NCBI GenBank assembly: GCA_001890945.1
Contig: MLAX01000005.1
Location: forward strand, 186,001 to 250,000
Length of the DNA stretch: 64,000 nt
Origin: Alphaproteobacteria bacterium AO1-B
GTDB lineage: Bacteria; Pseudomonadota; Alphaproteobacteria; Rhizobiales; Stappiaceae
Reading direction: 5' to 3'
Numbering within the stretch: the first letter of the stretch is position 1; each line of letters starts with the position of its first letter. The notes beneath the pieces were generated by a model. That model saw nothing but the letters and a program-made list of their open reading frames with translations, searched no databases and was not told where the DNA came from. Below are positions 35,576-44,763 of this stretch, one piece after another. Both the position numbers and the translations under genes were made by a program.

Positions 35576-36466
35576 TTGGACGTAATCTTCGGACATGTCG
35601 TTACTGTTATGCTGCCCGTGCTTTTGTGCGTGCTGCTCGGATATGGCCTGGCGATTCTGAAAGCACCGTTTGACCGGAAAATGTTTGGCAGCCTTGTCGC
35701 CAATGTCGGCTACCCGGCCTTGATCCTGTCTCACCTTGCCAAAGACCACATCGAACTCGGCGCCTTTTTGAATGTGCTGTTGGCCGCGGCTTGCATGATA
35801 TTGATTTTCGGTGTTCTAGGCTTCGGGATCCTGAAGCTGCTGGGTTTGCCTGTTCAGGCCTATTTATCTCCCATGATGCTGTCGAATGTCGGGAACATCG
35901 GTCTGCCGGTCACAACGCTGGCTTTCGGTGCGGAAGGCGCGGCGGTGGCTTTGGGCTTTGTTGTTGTGGTCCTTGCTGCGATCTTCACCATTGGGGTTGC
36001 GCTACCTATTGGCAAACCCGACTTCAAAACCCTTGCCAAGCAACCGGTGATTTATGCCGTCATGGTGGCTTTGGTTCTCATGGAGACGGATTGGAGCTTG
36101 CCCGGCCCGGTGGATCAAAGCCTCAGCATTCTCTCCGGGTTTGCCGTTCCCATCATGCTGTTGACGTTGGGCCACAGTCTTGCGACGCTGAAATTCGGCA
36201 ATCTCGGCCGCGCAGCCACGCTATCCGTGATCCATATCTGCTTTTCTGTGGTTGCCGCTTTGGCGCTTACAAGCGTATTTCCGTTCAGTGGTGCAAAGCA
36301 AAAAGCGGTCATTCTGCTCTGCTTCATGCCGCCATCCGTTGCGACCTATCTGGCGGTATCGCAACATCGTCCTGACGACGCACCTGCTGTTGCAGGCTTC
36401 ATTTTCCTGTCGACGCTGATGACATTGCTGACGCTTCCGCTTGTACTGACCTATTGGGCAGCATGA
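35576..36466 (+). CDS. AEC family transporter
   Basis: A 296-residue membrane protein of the auxin-efflux-carrier (AEC/bile-acid-arsenite-like) superfamily. About ten hydrophobic segments run in two inverted halves, each with a broken helix; LSNVGNIGLPVTTLAFG is the conserved Asn/Pro crossover segment, and PPSVATYLAVSQ is its counterpart. Bacterial members export or import organic anions such as malate, malonate or amino-acid derivatives. The start is taken as TTG 35576, with GGAG 11 bases upstream; the next in-frame Met lies within the first membrane segment. No neighbour suggests the substrate. Confidence 0.85.
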   Translation: MDVIFGHVVTVMLPVLLCVLLGYGLAILKAPFDRKMFGSLVANVGYPALILSHLAKDHIELGAFLNVLLAAACMILIFGVLGFGILKLLGLPVQAYLSPMMLSNVGNIGLPVTTLAFGAEGAAVALGFVVVVLAAIFTIGVALPIGKPDFKTLAKQPVIYAVMVALVLMETDWSLPGPVDQSLSILSGFAVPIMLLTLGHSLATLKFGNLGRAATLSVIHICFSVVAALALTSVFPFSGAKQKAVILLCFMPPSVATYLAVSQHRPDDAPAVAGFIFLSTLMTLLTLPLVLTYWAA

Positions 36467-36475
36467 GCGGAAAGA

Positions 36476-37318
36476 TCAGGGTTTTGCCTTCATGAAGTCT
36501 TCGAAATTGACAGGCATTTCTGCACTTGGGTCCCGATCGAAGCAGCCGAACGAGCCGCCGTCCTTCATGTCTTCTGCCGCAGCCGTGAAGGCGCCGTAAG
36601 CAAGCCGCGCCAGGCCAGCGCCAATCGAGATCCGGGCAACACCGAGATCTCCGAGTTCTTTGCGGGTGAGATGAAAATTCGGGCGGCCGGCCAAGATGTT
36701 CAATGGGGCATCGACGGTCTCCAGCACTTTGGTAATTTGTGCCTTGTCCTTGAGCATCGGGGCGTAAACGCAATCAGCGCCTGCGTCCTTGAAGGCATTG
36801 AGACGTTTGATGGTCTGTTCCAGCTCATGCTCCGACTTCACCGGGCCTTCACTGCGGGCAGTCAGAACAAACTCAGGCGCATTTTCCTTAACGTAGGCGC
36901 TGGCCGCCTTGATCCGTTCAACGGCCAAGTCCAGCGGGTAAAAGGGGTTCTTGGGATTCTGCGAATAATCCTCAATGGAGCACCCGGCAAGACCAACTTC
37001 GATCGCACCCTTGATGGTTTCAACCACGTCTTCAGGGCTGTCGCCAAAACCGTTCTCAAGGTCGCCGTTGACCGGCAGGCTGGTCACGGAAATGATATCA
37101 GCGGCGTGCGCCAGCGCATCATCCCGTCCAATCAAGCCTTCAGCATCCCGAACACCCCGGGCCCAGGCAAACCCGGCACTGGAGGTTGCCAACGCATTAA
37201 AGCGCATGCCGTCCAGAATACGGGCGGAGCCGATGTCGAACGGGTTGGGCATCAAAAAGGCTTTGCCCTTCACATGAAGGGCCTTGAAGGCGGAACGGCG
37301 TTGCGCGGCAGTGACCAT
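36476..37318 (-). CDS. isocitrate lyase/PEP mutase family protein
   Basis: A 280-residue member of the ICL/PEP-mutase superfamily with a TIM-barrel core. It has VNGDLENGFGDSPEDV (metal-binding acidic residues), GCSIEDYS and LTARSEG, but lacks the K-K-C-G-H loop of true isocitrate lyase. It belongs to the group that includes oxaloacetate decarboxylase-like, carboxyvinyl-carboxyphosphonate mutase-like and methylisocitrate lyase-like proteins. The exact reaction is undetermined, most likely lysis or decarboxylation of a 2-oxo or 2-hydroxy acid. It is convergent with the AEC transporter (10 bases between the stops) and stands alone. GGGAGAACACTC precedes the start. Confidence 0.88.
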   Translation of the reverse strand: MVTAAQRRSAFKALHVKGKAFLMPNPFDIGSARILDGMRFNALATSSAGFAWARGVRDAEGLIGRDDALAHAADIISVTSLPVNGDLENGFGDSPEDVVETIKGAIEVGLAGCSIEDYSQNPKNPFYPLDLAVERIKAASAYVKENAPEFVLTARSEGPVKSEHELEQTIKRLNAFKDAGADCVYAPMLKDKAQITKVLETVDAPLNILAGRPNFHLTRKELGDLGVARISIGAGLARLAYGAFTAAAEDMKDGGSFGCFDRDPSAEMPVNFEDFMKAKP

Positions 37319-37421
37319 GAGTGTTCTCCCAAAGCATTTTGATTTTGAGTATAGCCCAACATCGGAAAAACGAACGTGACATCTGCCGGATTATCCAAAC
37401 GCAACGCCGGTCATTGAGGTC

Positions 37422-37892
37422 CTATGCCTTTGGTTCGGGGCGAACAACGCGGGCCGCGAAACATCCGCGGCGTGCATAATGCAGATGGATGTAGTCCACA
37501 GCGGTATTTTCAAAGAACTTCGCGATCAGATCTTGCACCTCGGTCCCCTCGATGATTTCCGCATCCACGATTTCGTGCGCTTCGTTAAAGGCGCGGACGG
37601 ACAAAAGCCGGCTTGTGATTGAGGCCGGGATTGCGCCTTGGTCTGGATGCGCTTCTTCAGCGCCTTCTTTCACAAAGATTGCGTGCCGGGATCGATAGGG
37701 TGAATTTCCCGGCTGGTGCTCGTAATTCAGAAGAAACACACGCTCGCCCGCCGTAACGTCTTCAAGGGACACACGGCAGGGAAAGCCGCCATCTGAGATA
37801 TGAACCTGAACGCCGCGCTCCGACAATTCTGCGTCAGAAAGACCATTCAGGCCGGAGAAATGTTCAGCTTGTAGTGGATGGATTTGAAACAT
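37422..37892 (-). CDS. DUF1203 family protein
   Basis: A 156-residue soluble protein matching DUF1203: PCRVSLEDVTAGERVFLLNYEHQ, then PYRSRHAIFVKEGAE and a C-terminal YIHLHYARRGCFAARV segment. No function is established for the family, and no catalytic set is obvious apart from conserved Cys and His residues. AGGACGAGGTCC precedes the start. It is monocistronic, with a leftward GNAT gene starting 525 bases upstream. I see no clue from context. Confidence 0.85.
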   Translation of the reverse strand: MFQIHPLQAEHFSGLNGLSDAELSERGVQVHISDGGFPCRVSLEDVTAGERVFLLNYEHQPGNSPYRSRHAIFVKEGAEEAHPDQGAIPASITSRLLSVRAFNEAHEIVDAEIIEGTEVQDLIAKFFENTAVDYIHLHYARRGCFAARVVRPEPKA

Positions 37893-38000
37893 GGACCTCG
37901 TCCTCCGTTGTTGTTGGAAGGACGATAGGCGGCGGTGCTACCGGAGACGACCCGATTTGCGAGCATGCGAAACCGGCATCCCTAGACTGGAGAAACAGTA

Positions 38001-38417
38001 TCAGGGATACGTCCCAACACGGCGCGCCATTCCAACAGACCGCGGCGCTGTCTCGCGAAAGCCGAATTTTTCATAGAGCGTGTTTGCCGGCACATCTGCG
38101 ATCAGGCTCATATAAGCCGATACGGGCAGTTCTGCCTCAGCCCAGGACATCAGACTTTCCATGATCATCCGGCCCAGGCCTTTGCCCCGGTATGCAGGCA
38201 ACACGGCGATATCGGTAACCTGAACAAACAGGCCGCCGTCTCCGACAAGACGCCCCATGCCGATTGGAGTATCACCATCAAACACCATCACAGCATGCAG
38301 GCTGTTCTTCAGTCCGAGTTCTGCGGCTTTCAATTCATAACCACCAAGGCCGCAGTCTTTGCGAAGTTGCAAATAGGACTCGGGCTCAGGGACTTGGCTC
38401 TTAATCTCAAATGTCAA
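38001..38417 (-). CDS. GNAT family N-acetyltransferase
   Basis: A 138-residue acetyltransferase of the GNAT fold. The acetyl-CoA pyrophosphate loop is VLPAYRGKGLGRMIMESL (Q/R-x-x-G-x-G/A pattern), strand 4 is VQVTDIAV, and the C-terminal LYEKFGFRETAP completes the motif. The substrate is unknown. The following DUF1203 gene is on the same strand after 108 bases, so co-transcription is uncertain. Confidence 0.9.
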   Translation of the reverse strand: MTFEIKSQVPEPESYLQLRKDCGLGGYELKAAELGLKNSLHAVMVFDGDTPIGMGRLVGDGGLFVQVTDIAVLPAYRGKGLGRMIMESLMSWAEAELPVSAYMSLIADVPANTLYEKFGFRETAPRSVGMARRVGTYP

Positions 38418-38567
38418 AATATACCTCGGGAATCATGCGTTTATGTCTGAAGAATGGGTCTTATGATGGTCTAACAGCAAGGCGCAATGGGCTCAGGCGA
38501 CATCAACAACGGTTGAGATCAGGCCAGAACACTCAAGTTTGGAGCACTTGAGCTGTGTTCAGTGGTG

Positions 38568-39758
38568 TCACGTTCGACCTGCGCCAACGAGAGAATCGCT
38601 CTGGCTTTGCTTGTGCCAGGAGATCATCAGGATCATTCCCATGATGATGAGGTACGGCACATAGAACCGTGTCTCATAGTGTGGGAACACGAGATACTTG
38701 GCGCATACTGATACGAAAACCGCATAGAGCAACACACGGGTCCGTTCTGGCATCTCTGTCACCCGAATGAGTTTTGCAAAAAACAGGACCTGCGCGATCA
38801 GGACCGCGAGCCAAGTCTCACCCATCAGTGACCGCACTGTCGCGCGAACGAGCATCTGGACATAAGCGGTTATTGAAAACGGCGGATCAAAGCCTTCGAG
38901 CGTTGGAACGAATTCAATGTGCGAAAACCACATATGCACCCACCAGCCCGGGTGGTTTGCACCTTTTGTCAGCCAGACATAAAGACTGAAGCACACTGCA
39001 AAACAGCCGGTCATCCACCATCGTCCCGGACCGTAGATCGCTGCGAATACGAAAAAGACGCCAATGAAGGCCAAATGATCGGGGCGGACCAGAAAGGCAC
39101 ATAAAAGACTAACAGCTGCCAACCAATCGAGCTTCTCCAGATAACTCATGGCTGCAAGGAGCAGGAAGACGGTGCAAAAAAGGTCCGGTGTCACCAATTG
39201 TGCCGCCTCGGTGAAACCGGAGAGGGTCAGCAGCACCGCGACCGGCAAACCATACGACAGCGCCTGATTGCGGACCATCCAGACAAGCAAAAGTCCCCCG
39301 ATGGCGAGTATGGATGCCTTGGAAATGAGCCGCAGCGCCTGAACCGGATCAATAAAGCCGGTCAGCAGTCTTGCTGTTTCGATGTAAAGAATCTTCAGAC
39401 GATAGAAGCCCAGCATGGTCATAAAAGCGTCGGGGTTTTCTGCCTGATGGATCCGGTAATCCCGGTCTTGAGTCAGGATCAGATATTCGCCAGGCGAAAC
39501 ATTCTTTTCAACGAAATCATAGCTTTGACGATGCAAGTCAGTTGTGTTGTCAACGGACGGTTCCAGAACACTGGCCGTGTAAGCGAACATGTCCCAGTTG
39601 GAACCCGGAAAAACGTGCACAACAGCCGTGGTCATGGCGATAAAGAGCACAAGAATTAAAGCACCAATCCACTGCCGCAACGGTCGATAGAGCGTATTGG
39701 CTGTTTTGAAACAAACCAGGAAGCTATGTTCCAAAAGGCGTTGAGCAGGATTAGACAC
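38568..39758 (-). CDS. multi-pass membrane protein, possible GT-C-like
   Basis: A 396-residue integral membrane protein with about nine or ten hydrophobic segments. A large extracytoplasmic loop follows the first segment and contains an early acidic residue (GSNWDMFAYTA), a layout reminiscent of GT-C glycosyltransferases or EpsG-like polymer proteins, but no family signature is strong enough to name. Aromatic-rich periplasmic loops (ANHPGWWVHMWFSHIEF) are consistent with a lipid or sugar substrate. The gene stands alone between GNAT and GMC genes. The function is unknown. Confidence 0.75.
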   Translation of the reverse strand: MSNPAQRLLEHSFLVCFKTANTLYRPLRQWIGALILVLFIAMTTAVVHVFPGSNWDMFAYTASVLEPSVDNTTDLHRQSYDFVEKNVSPGEYLILTQDRDYRIHQAENPDAFMTMLGFYRLKILYIETARLLTGFIDPVQALRLISKASILAIGGLLLVWMVRNQALSYGLPVAVLLTLSGFTEAAQLVTPDLFCTVFLLLAAMSYLEKLDWLAAVSLLCAFLVRPDHLAFIGVFFVFAAIYGPGRWWMTGCFAVCFSLYVWLTKGANHPGWWVHMWFSHIEFVPTLEGFDPPFSITAYVQMLVRATVRSLMGETWLAVLIAQVLFFAKLIRVTEMPERTRVLLYAVFVSVCAKYLVFPHYETRFYVPYLIIMGMILMISWHKQSQSDSLVGAGRT

Positions 39759-39930
39759 GAAGGGCCCCTTCAGCTGAAAGCAGCCTGCAGCTTAGGTGGG
39801 ACTTGTGAGAAATACGTAAACACGTGACGTTCGGCCTCTGCGCACTCAGGCCGCTTATGCCCTCTGGCTGACTTGACCAGTTGGTCGGACCGTGTCTCCA
39901 TCATGCTCAAATAAAGGTGCGGGAGGAACG

Positions 39931-41541
39931 ATGCGCGACCTGGGTGATTGGGATTATGTAATTGTTGGCGCGGGAACAGCCGGGTGTGTCCTGGCCAACC
40001 GTTTGTCAGAGGATCCAGGCGTCAAGGTTCTGCTTCTGGAAGCGGGAAAGCGTGACAATTACATCTGGGTCCACATTCCCGTTGGCTATCTCTATTGCAT
40101 CGGCAATCCGCGCGTTGACTGGGGTTTCAAGACTGCACCCGACAAGGGGTTGAACGGCCGGTCACTGGTCTATCCGCGCGGCAAGGTGCTTGGCGGCAGT
40201 TCGTCCATCAACGGCATGATTTACATGCGCGGCCAGGCTTGGGATTATGACCATTGGCGCCAGCTTGGACTTGCCGGTTGGGGCTGGGATGACGTTCTGC
40301 CCTATTTCCGGAAATCGGAAGATCATTATGCGTGGGACGACGAGCTCCATGCTCAGGGCGGCAACTTGCGTGTCGAAGAGCAGCGCATTTCCTGGGAATT
40401 GCTTGATGCCTTCCGGGATGCCTGTGAAGAAAACGGCATTCCCAAGATCCGGGACTTCAACAAGGGTGACAATTTCGGATCTGCCTATTTTCAGGTGACC
40501 CAGAAATCCGGCATGCGCTGGAACGGTGTGAAAGCGTTTTTGAAGCCGGCCCAGAACCGGCCGAACCTCAAAATCGTTACGGAAGCTCATGTGGCCCAGA
40601 TCCGTTTCGAGAATGGCCGGGCATCCGGTTTGGATCTGGAGATTGCGGGCGAACCGGCAACGATAGCGATTTCCGGGGAGCTCTTGGTGGCTGCCGGCGC
40701 AATTGGATCACCGCAGCTTCTGGAGCTCTCAGGCATCGGCAATCCTGAGGTCCTGTCAAATGCGGGGATTGAAACACGGCACGCGCTGCCTTCCATTGGC
40801 GAAAACCTGCAGGACCATTTGCAACTTCGTCCCGTGTTCAAGGTGAAGAACGCAAAATCCCTCAACAAGATGGCAAAGACCTGGACCGGCAAGGCGAAGA
40901 TTGGTCTGGAATATCTCCTCAAACGATCCGGGCCCATGTCGTCCGCGCCGAGCCAGCTTGGCGTGTTCGCCAAGACCGATCCATCGTTCGAGACGGCGAA
41001 CGTTGAATATCACGTCCAGCCGCTGTCGTTGCCCAAGTTTGGCGAGCCGCTGCATGATTTCCCGGCGATGACGGCGAGTGTCTGCAACCTCCGCCCTGAA
41101 AGCCGGGGCCATGTGCACATTACGTCACCTGATAAAGGCGCGCAGCCGGAAATCCAGCCGAACTATCTGTCTGCAGAAGCCGATCGCCGGGTGGCAGCCG
41201 ACAGTATCCGGCTCACGCGCAAACTCATGGCATCCCCGGCGATGGCACGGTTCGAGCCGGAGGAATATCTGCCAGGTCCCGATCTCACCAGCGAAGACGA
41301 GTTGATTAAAGCCGCGGGAGATATCGGCACAACGATTTTCCACCCCGTCAGCACGTGCCGTATGGGTGTCGATGAGAAGTCTGTGGTTGATGACCGCCTG
41401 CGTTTGCGTGGTTTTGAAAACATCCGGGTGATTGATGCATCTGTGATGCCAACCATCACCTCCGGCAACACAAATGCTCCGACTGTCATGATTGCGGAAA
41501 AGGGCGCGGACATGATCAAGGCCGACCGGCGGGCAGGATGA
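39931..41541 (+). CDS. GMC family oxidoreductase
   Basis: A 536-residue FAD-dependent glucose-methanol-choline oxidoreductase. The dinucleotide-binding motif GAGTAGCVLANRLSE starts at residue 13, the GMC signature 1 is around PRGKVLGGSSSINGMIYMRG, and the C-terminal active-site block includes FHPVSTCRMG and TSGNTNAPTVMIAEKGADMI. It resembles choline/alcohol dehydrogenases; the substrate cannot be assigned, and no betaine aldehyde dehydrogenase is nearby. The start is ATG 39931, with GGGAGGA upstream; the longer frame from 39892 contains that site. It is followed by modABC after about 65 bases, with no obvious functional connection. Confidence 0.93.
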   Translation: MRDLGDWDYVIVGAGTAGCVLANRLSEDPGVKVLLLEAGKRDNYIWVHIPVGYLYCIGNPRVDWGFKTAPDKGLNGRSLVYPRGKVLGGSSSINGMIYMRGQAWDYDHWRQLGLAGWGWDDVLPYFRKSEDHYAWDDELHAQGGNLRVEEQRISWELLDAFRDACEENGIPKIRDFNKGDNFGSAYFQVTQKSGMRWNGVKAFLKPAQNRPNLKIVTEAHVAQIRFENGRASGLDLEIAGEPATIAISGELLVAAGAIGSPQLLELSGIGNPEVLSNAGIETRHALPSIGENLQDHLQLRPVFKVKNAKSLNKMAKTWTGKAKIGLEYLLKRSGPMSSAPSQLGVFAKTDPSFETANVEYHVQPLSLPKFGEPLHDFPAMTASVCNLRPESRGHVHITSPDKGAQPEIQPNYLSAEADRRVAADSIRLTRKLMASPAMARFEPEEYLPGPDLTSEDELIKAAGDIGTTIFHPVSTCRMGVDEKSVVDDRLRLRGFENIRVIDASVMPTITSGNTNAPTVMIAEKGADMIKADRRAG

Positions 41542-41607
41542 TCTGTGTCTTGATCTGACCGGTTGGCAACTTACATAGCAAAGGCTGTAAAGCGAAAGGA
41601 CATTGCT

Positions 41608-42369
41608 GTGCGCTTGAGCCTCATTGTGGCTGCCGTTTTTGTGCTCGCTCAGACTACTGTTGCTGCTGCGGAAAGACCACTGACCGTCTTCGCAGCCTCG
41701 AGCATGAGCGAGGCGATGGGGGCGATCGGTGAGGCATTTGAAGCTGAAAGCGGTGTGCCGGTGACATTCTCATTTGCCGGCACTGGTACGCTTGCGCGTC
41801 AGATTGAGGCAGGCGCGCCCGCTGATGCCTTCGTTTCTGCCGACACGCTCTGGATGGGGTACTTGACGGACCGGGGTGCCGTTCAGACGGAAAGCGAAAC
41901 GGTTATCGCTTCGAACCGGATAGTCTTGGCTGGCGCGCTGGACAGCGAACCATTGGATCTGTCCGCTGACGCAGTTGCTGCGCGGCTGGGCGACGGACGG
42001 CTGGCAATTGCCGACCCGGATACTGTTCCTGCAGGGCGCTATGGCAAGGCCGTGCTGACAACAATTGGGTTATGGCCTTCGGTGGAAAGCCGATTGGCGC
42101 CGATGGAAAACGTTCGCGTTGCGCTGGCCGCGGCGGCGCGCGGTGACACGCCTCTAGCGCTCGTCTATGCAACGGATGCTGCAATTGAGCCGAATGTTCA
42201 TGTGCTCGCGGAACTACCGGCGGAAAGTCATCCAAAAATCGAATATCCAGCCGCGCTAACGACGGGTGCCAATCACCCGCAGGCGGCGGCCTTTCTGAAC
42301 TTTCTGACTGGTCCCGAAGCTGTGAAGATCTTGCGTTCCTTTGGCTTTGTGACCCATAAGGAAGAATAG
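41608..42369 (+). CDS. modA: molybdate ABC transporter substrate-binding protein
   Basis: The periplasmic molybdate-binding protein (253 residues). A signal peptide (LIVAAVFVLAQTTVAAA) precedes LTVFAASSMSEAMGAIG, whose Ser residues bind oxyanion, then FAGTGTLARQIEAGAPADAFVSAD and the conserved ADPDTVPAGRYGK. The start is GTG 41608, with AAAGGA 7 bases upstream. It is the first gene of modABC; modB begins 43 bases after the stop. No ModE regulator gene or convincing ModE site was seen in the short upstream gap. Confidence 0.95.
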   Translation: MRLSLIVAAVFVLAQTTVAAAERPLTVFAASSMSEAMGAIGEAFEAESGVPVTFSFAGTGTLARQIEAGAPADAFVSADTLWMGYLTDRGAVQTESETVIASNRIVLAGALDSEPLDLSADAVAARLGDGRLAIADPDTVPAGRYGKAVLTTIGLWPSVESRLAPMENVRVALAAAARGDTPLALVYATDAAIEPNVHVLAELPAESHPKIEYPAALTTGANHPQAAAFLNFLTGPEAVKILRSFGFVTHKEE

Positions 42370-42412
42370 CCTTCCAGGAGGAAGGTCCAACGGCAAACCG
42401 ATCTGAGCGCGC

Positions 42413-43120
42413 GTGGATTTTCTCACCCTTCAGCCTACCGAATGGCAGGCACTTCTTCTCACCTTAAGGGTTGCAGCAGCAGCCTTGCTTGTGGCCCTGC
42501 CGCTTGCAGTGATGGTTGCGTATGGCCTGGCCCGGTACAGATTTCCGGGTCATGGTGTTGTCAACGCGCTGGTGCATTTGCCGCTGGTCCTGCCTCCGGT
42601 CGTCACCGGTTATGTACTTTTGCTAGCCTTTGGCCGGAATGGGCCGATTGGGTCCGTGCTGCAAGACACCTTCGGCATCACGTTCGCCTTTAACTGGACA
42701 GGGGCCGCGCTGGCCGCCGGGGTCATGGCCTTTCCCCTTATGGTCCGTCCGATCCGCCTGTCTTTTGAGGCGGTGGATCCCAAACTGGAGGATGCTGCCC
42801 GGTCCTTGGGTGCGCGGCGGCTGGTCAGTTTTTTGACAGTCACTTTGCCGCTTGCGCTACCGGGTATTCTGGGCGGGGCCATTCTCGGCTTTGCCAAGGC
42901 CATGGGTGAGTTCGGCGCGACCATCACATTCGTCTCCAACATACCGGGGGAGACACGAACGCTCGCTTTGGCTCTCTACACAGCCACCCAAAGCCCAAGT
43001 GGCGACTTAGCGGCCTTTCGCCTGACGATTATCGCAACCATCGTCGCCTTCGGCGCCTTGATTGCTTCTGAATTGCTCGCCCGCCGGCTTCGGAAACGTC
43101 TTGGAGGCGCGGATGCTTGA
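42413..43120 (+). CDS. modB: molybdate ABC transporter permease
   Basis: The inner-membrane permease of the molybdate importer, 235 residues with five to six membrane segments. The EAA loop that contacts the ATPase reads EAVDPKLEDAARSLGARR, and AKAMGEFGATITF follows, as in other ModB proteins. The start is GTG 42413 and gives the conserved TEWQALLLTLRVA N-terminus. It overlaps modC by 8 bases, indicating translational coupling. Confidence 0.95.
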   Translation: MDFLTLQPTEWQALLLTLRVAAAALLVALPLAVMVAYGLARYRFPGHGVVNALVHLPLVLPPVVTGYVLLLAFGRNGPIGSVLQDTFGITFAFNWTGAALAAGVMAFPLMVRPIRLSFEAVDPKLEDAARSLGARRLVSFLTVTLPLALPGILGGAILGFAKAMGEFGATITFVSNIPGETRTLALALYTATQSPSGDLAAFRLTIIATIVAFGALIASELLARRLRKRLGGADA

Positions 43121-44204
43121 CGTTGATATCAAGGGCCAGGTCGGTGCGCTGCCGCTGACTGCACGGTTCAAGAGCGAAGGTGGTGTGACCTCCCTATTTG
43201 GCCAGTCAGGCGCCGGGAAAACAAGCCTTACTAATATGATTGCCGGTCTTATCCGCCCGGTATCCGGCCGGATTACCGTCAACGGCACAACGCTTTTTGA
43301 TGCCGACAAGAACATCAATCTTGCGGTTCAGGCCCGGCGGATCGGGCATGTTTTCCAGGATGCGCGCCTGTTTCCTCACATGAGTGTGCGCTCCAATCTG
43401 ACCTATGCGCGCTGGGCCGGGCGCCGGAAAACGACACGCTCGATGGACGAGGTGGTGCAGCTATTGGGTTTGCAGCCGCTCTTGGCCCGCAAACCCGCAA
43501 CGCTGTCCGGCGGTGAGCGTCAGAGGGTCGCAATCGGACGGGCGCTGCTGTCGGATCCGCGGCTCTTGATCATGGACGAGCCCTTGGCCAATCTGGATCA
43601 GGCCCGGCGCAATGACATTCTCCCTTATTTGGATCGCCTTTGCGCGGAAGCCGGGATTCCGATCCTTTACGTCAGCCACTCGATCGAAGAGGTGGCTCGC
43701 CTGTCCCAGACCTTGGTGATCCTGTCCGATGGCCAGACACCGGCCTTTGGACCGGTTGCCGAGATGCTCGCCAGAACGGATCTTGGCAAGGCAACGGGCC
43801 GGCATGAGGCCGGGGCGCTCCTGGAAGGAACTGTAAGTCACACGGACAGCGAATGGGGGCTGACGCATATCGACATTGGCGGTGCGACCATTCAGATCCC
43901 TGATCTTGGAGCCGCGCCAGGCGAGCCAATCCGGTTGCGCATTCGGGCACGAGATGTCGCGCTGGCGACCGAAGTTCCCAAAGGGCTTTCGATCCGAAAC
44001 AGGCTGAAGGGAACGATCCGTAGCATTTCGGAAGAAAGCGGACCTTATGCAGAAATTCTCTGCGGCGTCGGCGAGCAGACGATCCGTGCCCGGATCACGC
44101 GGGCATCGGTTGCCGATCTTGGTCTGGTAGTTGGAAAAACGGTGACGGTCCTCATCAAGAGTGTCGCCATCGACAAACGCCAGCGCGCTCCGGTGCCGGG
44201 GTAA
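43113..44204 (+). CDS. modC: molybdate ABC transporter ATP-binding protein
   Basis: The ATPase of the molybdate importer, 363 residues. Walker A is GQSGAGKT at residues 30-37, the signature is LSGGERQR, Walker B LLIMDEPLA, and the switch His is in YVSHS. A C-terminal Mop/TOBE domain (about residues 290-360) may bind molybdate and inhibit transport when the cell is replete. The start is ATG 43113, with GGAGG 5 bases upstream, inside the end of modB. It is the last gene of modABC. Confidence 0.96.
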   Translation: MLDVDIKGQVGALPLTARFKSEGGVTSLFGQSGAGKTSLTNMIAGLIRPVSGRITVNGTTLFDADKNINLAVQARRIGHVFQDARLFPHMSVRSNLTYARWAGRRKTTRSMDEVVQLLGLQPLLARKPATLSGGERQRVAIGRALLSDPRLLIMDEPLANLDQARRNDILPYLDRLCAEAGIPILYVSHSIEEVARLSQTLVILSDGQTPAFGPVAEMLARTDLGKATGRHEAGALLEGTVSHTDSEWGLTHIDIGGATIQIPDLGAAPGEPIRLRIRARDVALATEVPKGLSIRNRLKGTIRSISEESGPYAEILCGVGEQTIRARITRASVADLGLVVGKTVTVLIKSVAIDKRQRAPVPG

Positions 44205-44256
44205 GAGGCTGAAGTCTCTGCGGTTTCATGTGAGGCGATGAAAAAAATTTAGAGCA

Positions 44257-44283
44257 TGTCACAAGCGGCAAAGCTGGGTCGTC
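44257..44283 (+). promoter_or_regulatory. ECF41-type promoter before the CMD-sigma factor operon
   Basis: TGTCACA at 44257-44263 and CGTC at 44280-44283 are separated by 16 bases. This matches the promoter described for ECF41 sigma factors (TGTCACA in the -35 region, CGTC in the -10 region). It lies about 45 bases before the start codon of the CMD gene, whose partner downstream encodes such a sigma factor. Confidence 0.85.
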
Positions 44284-44327
44284 ATTTGAGTATGGAACCA
44301 ATTCAGGTTCTGAATGAGGAACTTCAA

Positions 44328-44762
44328 ATGACTGCGACTACTGCACCTGTAAACCACCACCAGCAGATTCCTGGAATTGCACAGACCCTCGGCGGCGTTT
44401 CGGCGTCCTTTGCCAAGGAAGGACTGGATCCAAAGCTTCAACATCTGGTCGATCTGCGTGTTTCACAGATCAATCAATGCGCCTTTTGCGTGAAGATGCA
44501 TATCAAGGAAGCACTGGCAGCCGGCGAATACAGTGAACGGCTGGAACGTCTGATCGTCTGGCGGCATGTGGATGATTTCAGCGAGAAAGAAAAGGCCGCG
44601 TTGGCGTATGCCGAAGCGCTGACTTACATGAAGTCGGAGCAAAGCTATGGACCGCTGCGCGCGGAACTCAGAAAACACTTTACCGAAGCGGAGATCAGCT
44701 TGTTGACCGCGGCGATCGGCATGATCAACCTCTGGAACCGGGTTCAAATCTCGAATTACTGA
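44328..44762 (+). CDS. carboxymuconolactone decarboxylase family (AhpD-like) protein
   Basis: A 144-residue CMD/AhpD-fold protein. The redox-type motif CAFCVKMH (Cys51, Cys54, His58) is that of alkylhydroperoxidase-like members rather than true lactone decarboxylases. The start is ATG 44328, with GAGGA 7 bases upstream; the longer frame from 44256 would overlap the ECF41 promoter. The next gene, one base after the stop, is an ECF41 sigma factor. CMD-domain proteins are the commonest partners of this sigma group, so this is the likely target gene. A peroxide- or electrophile-related role is inferred only. Confidence 0.93.
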   Translation: MTATTAPVNHHQQIPGIAQTLGGVSASFAKEGLDPKLQHLVDLRVSQINQCAFCVKMHIKEALAAGEYSERLERLIVWRHVDDFSEKEKAALAYAEALTYMKSEQSYGPLRAELRKHFTEAEISLLTAAIGMINLWNRVQISNY

Positions 44763-44763
44763 T

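Noticed and set aside
36476..37318. Calling this gene isocitrate lyase (aceA)
   Set aside because: The K-K-C-G-H active loop of isocitrate lyase is absent and the protein is far shorter; only the superfamily can be named.
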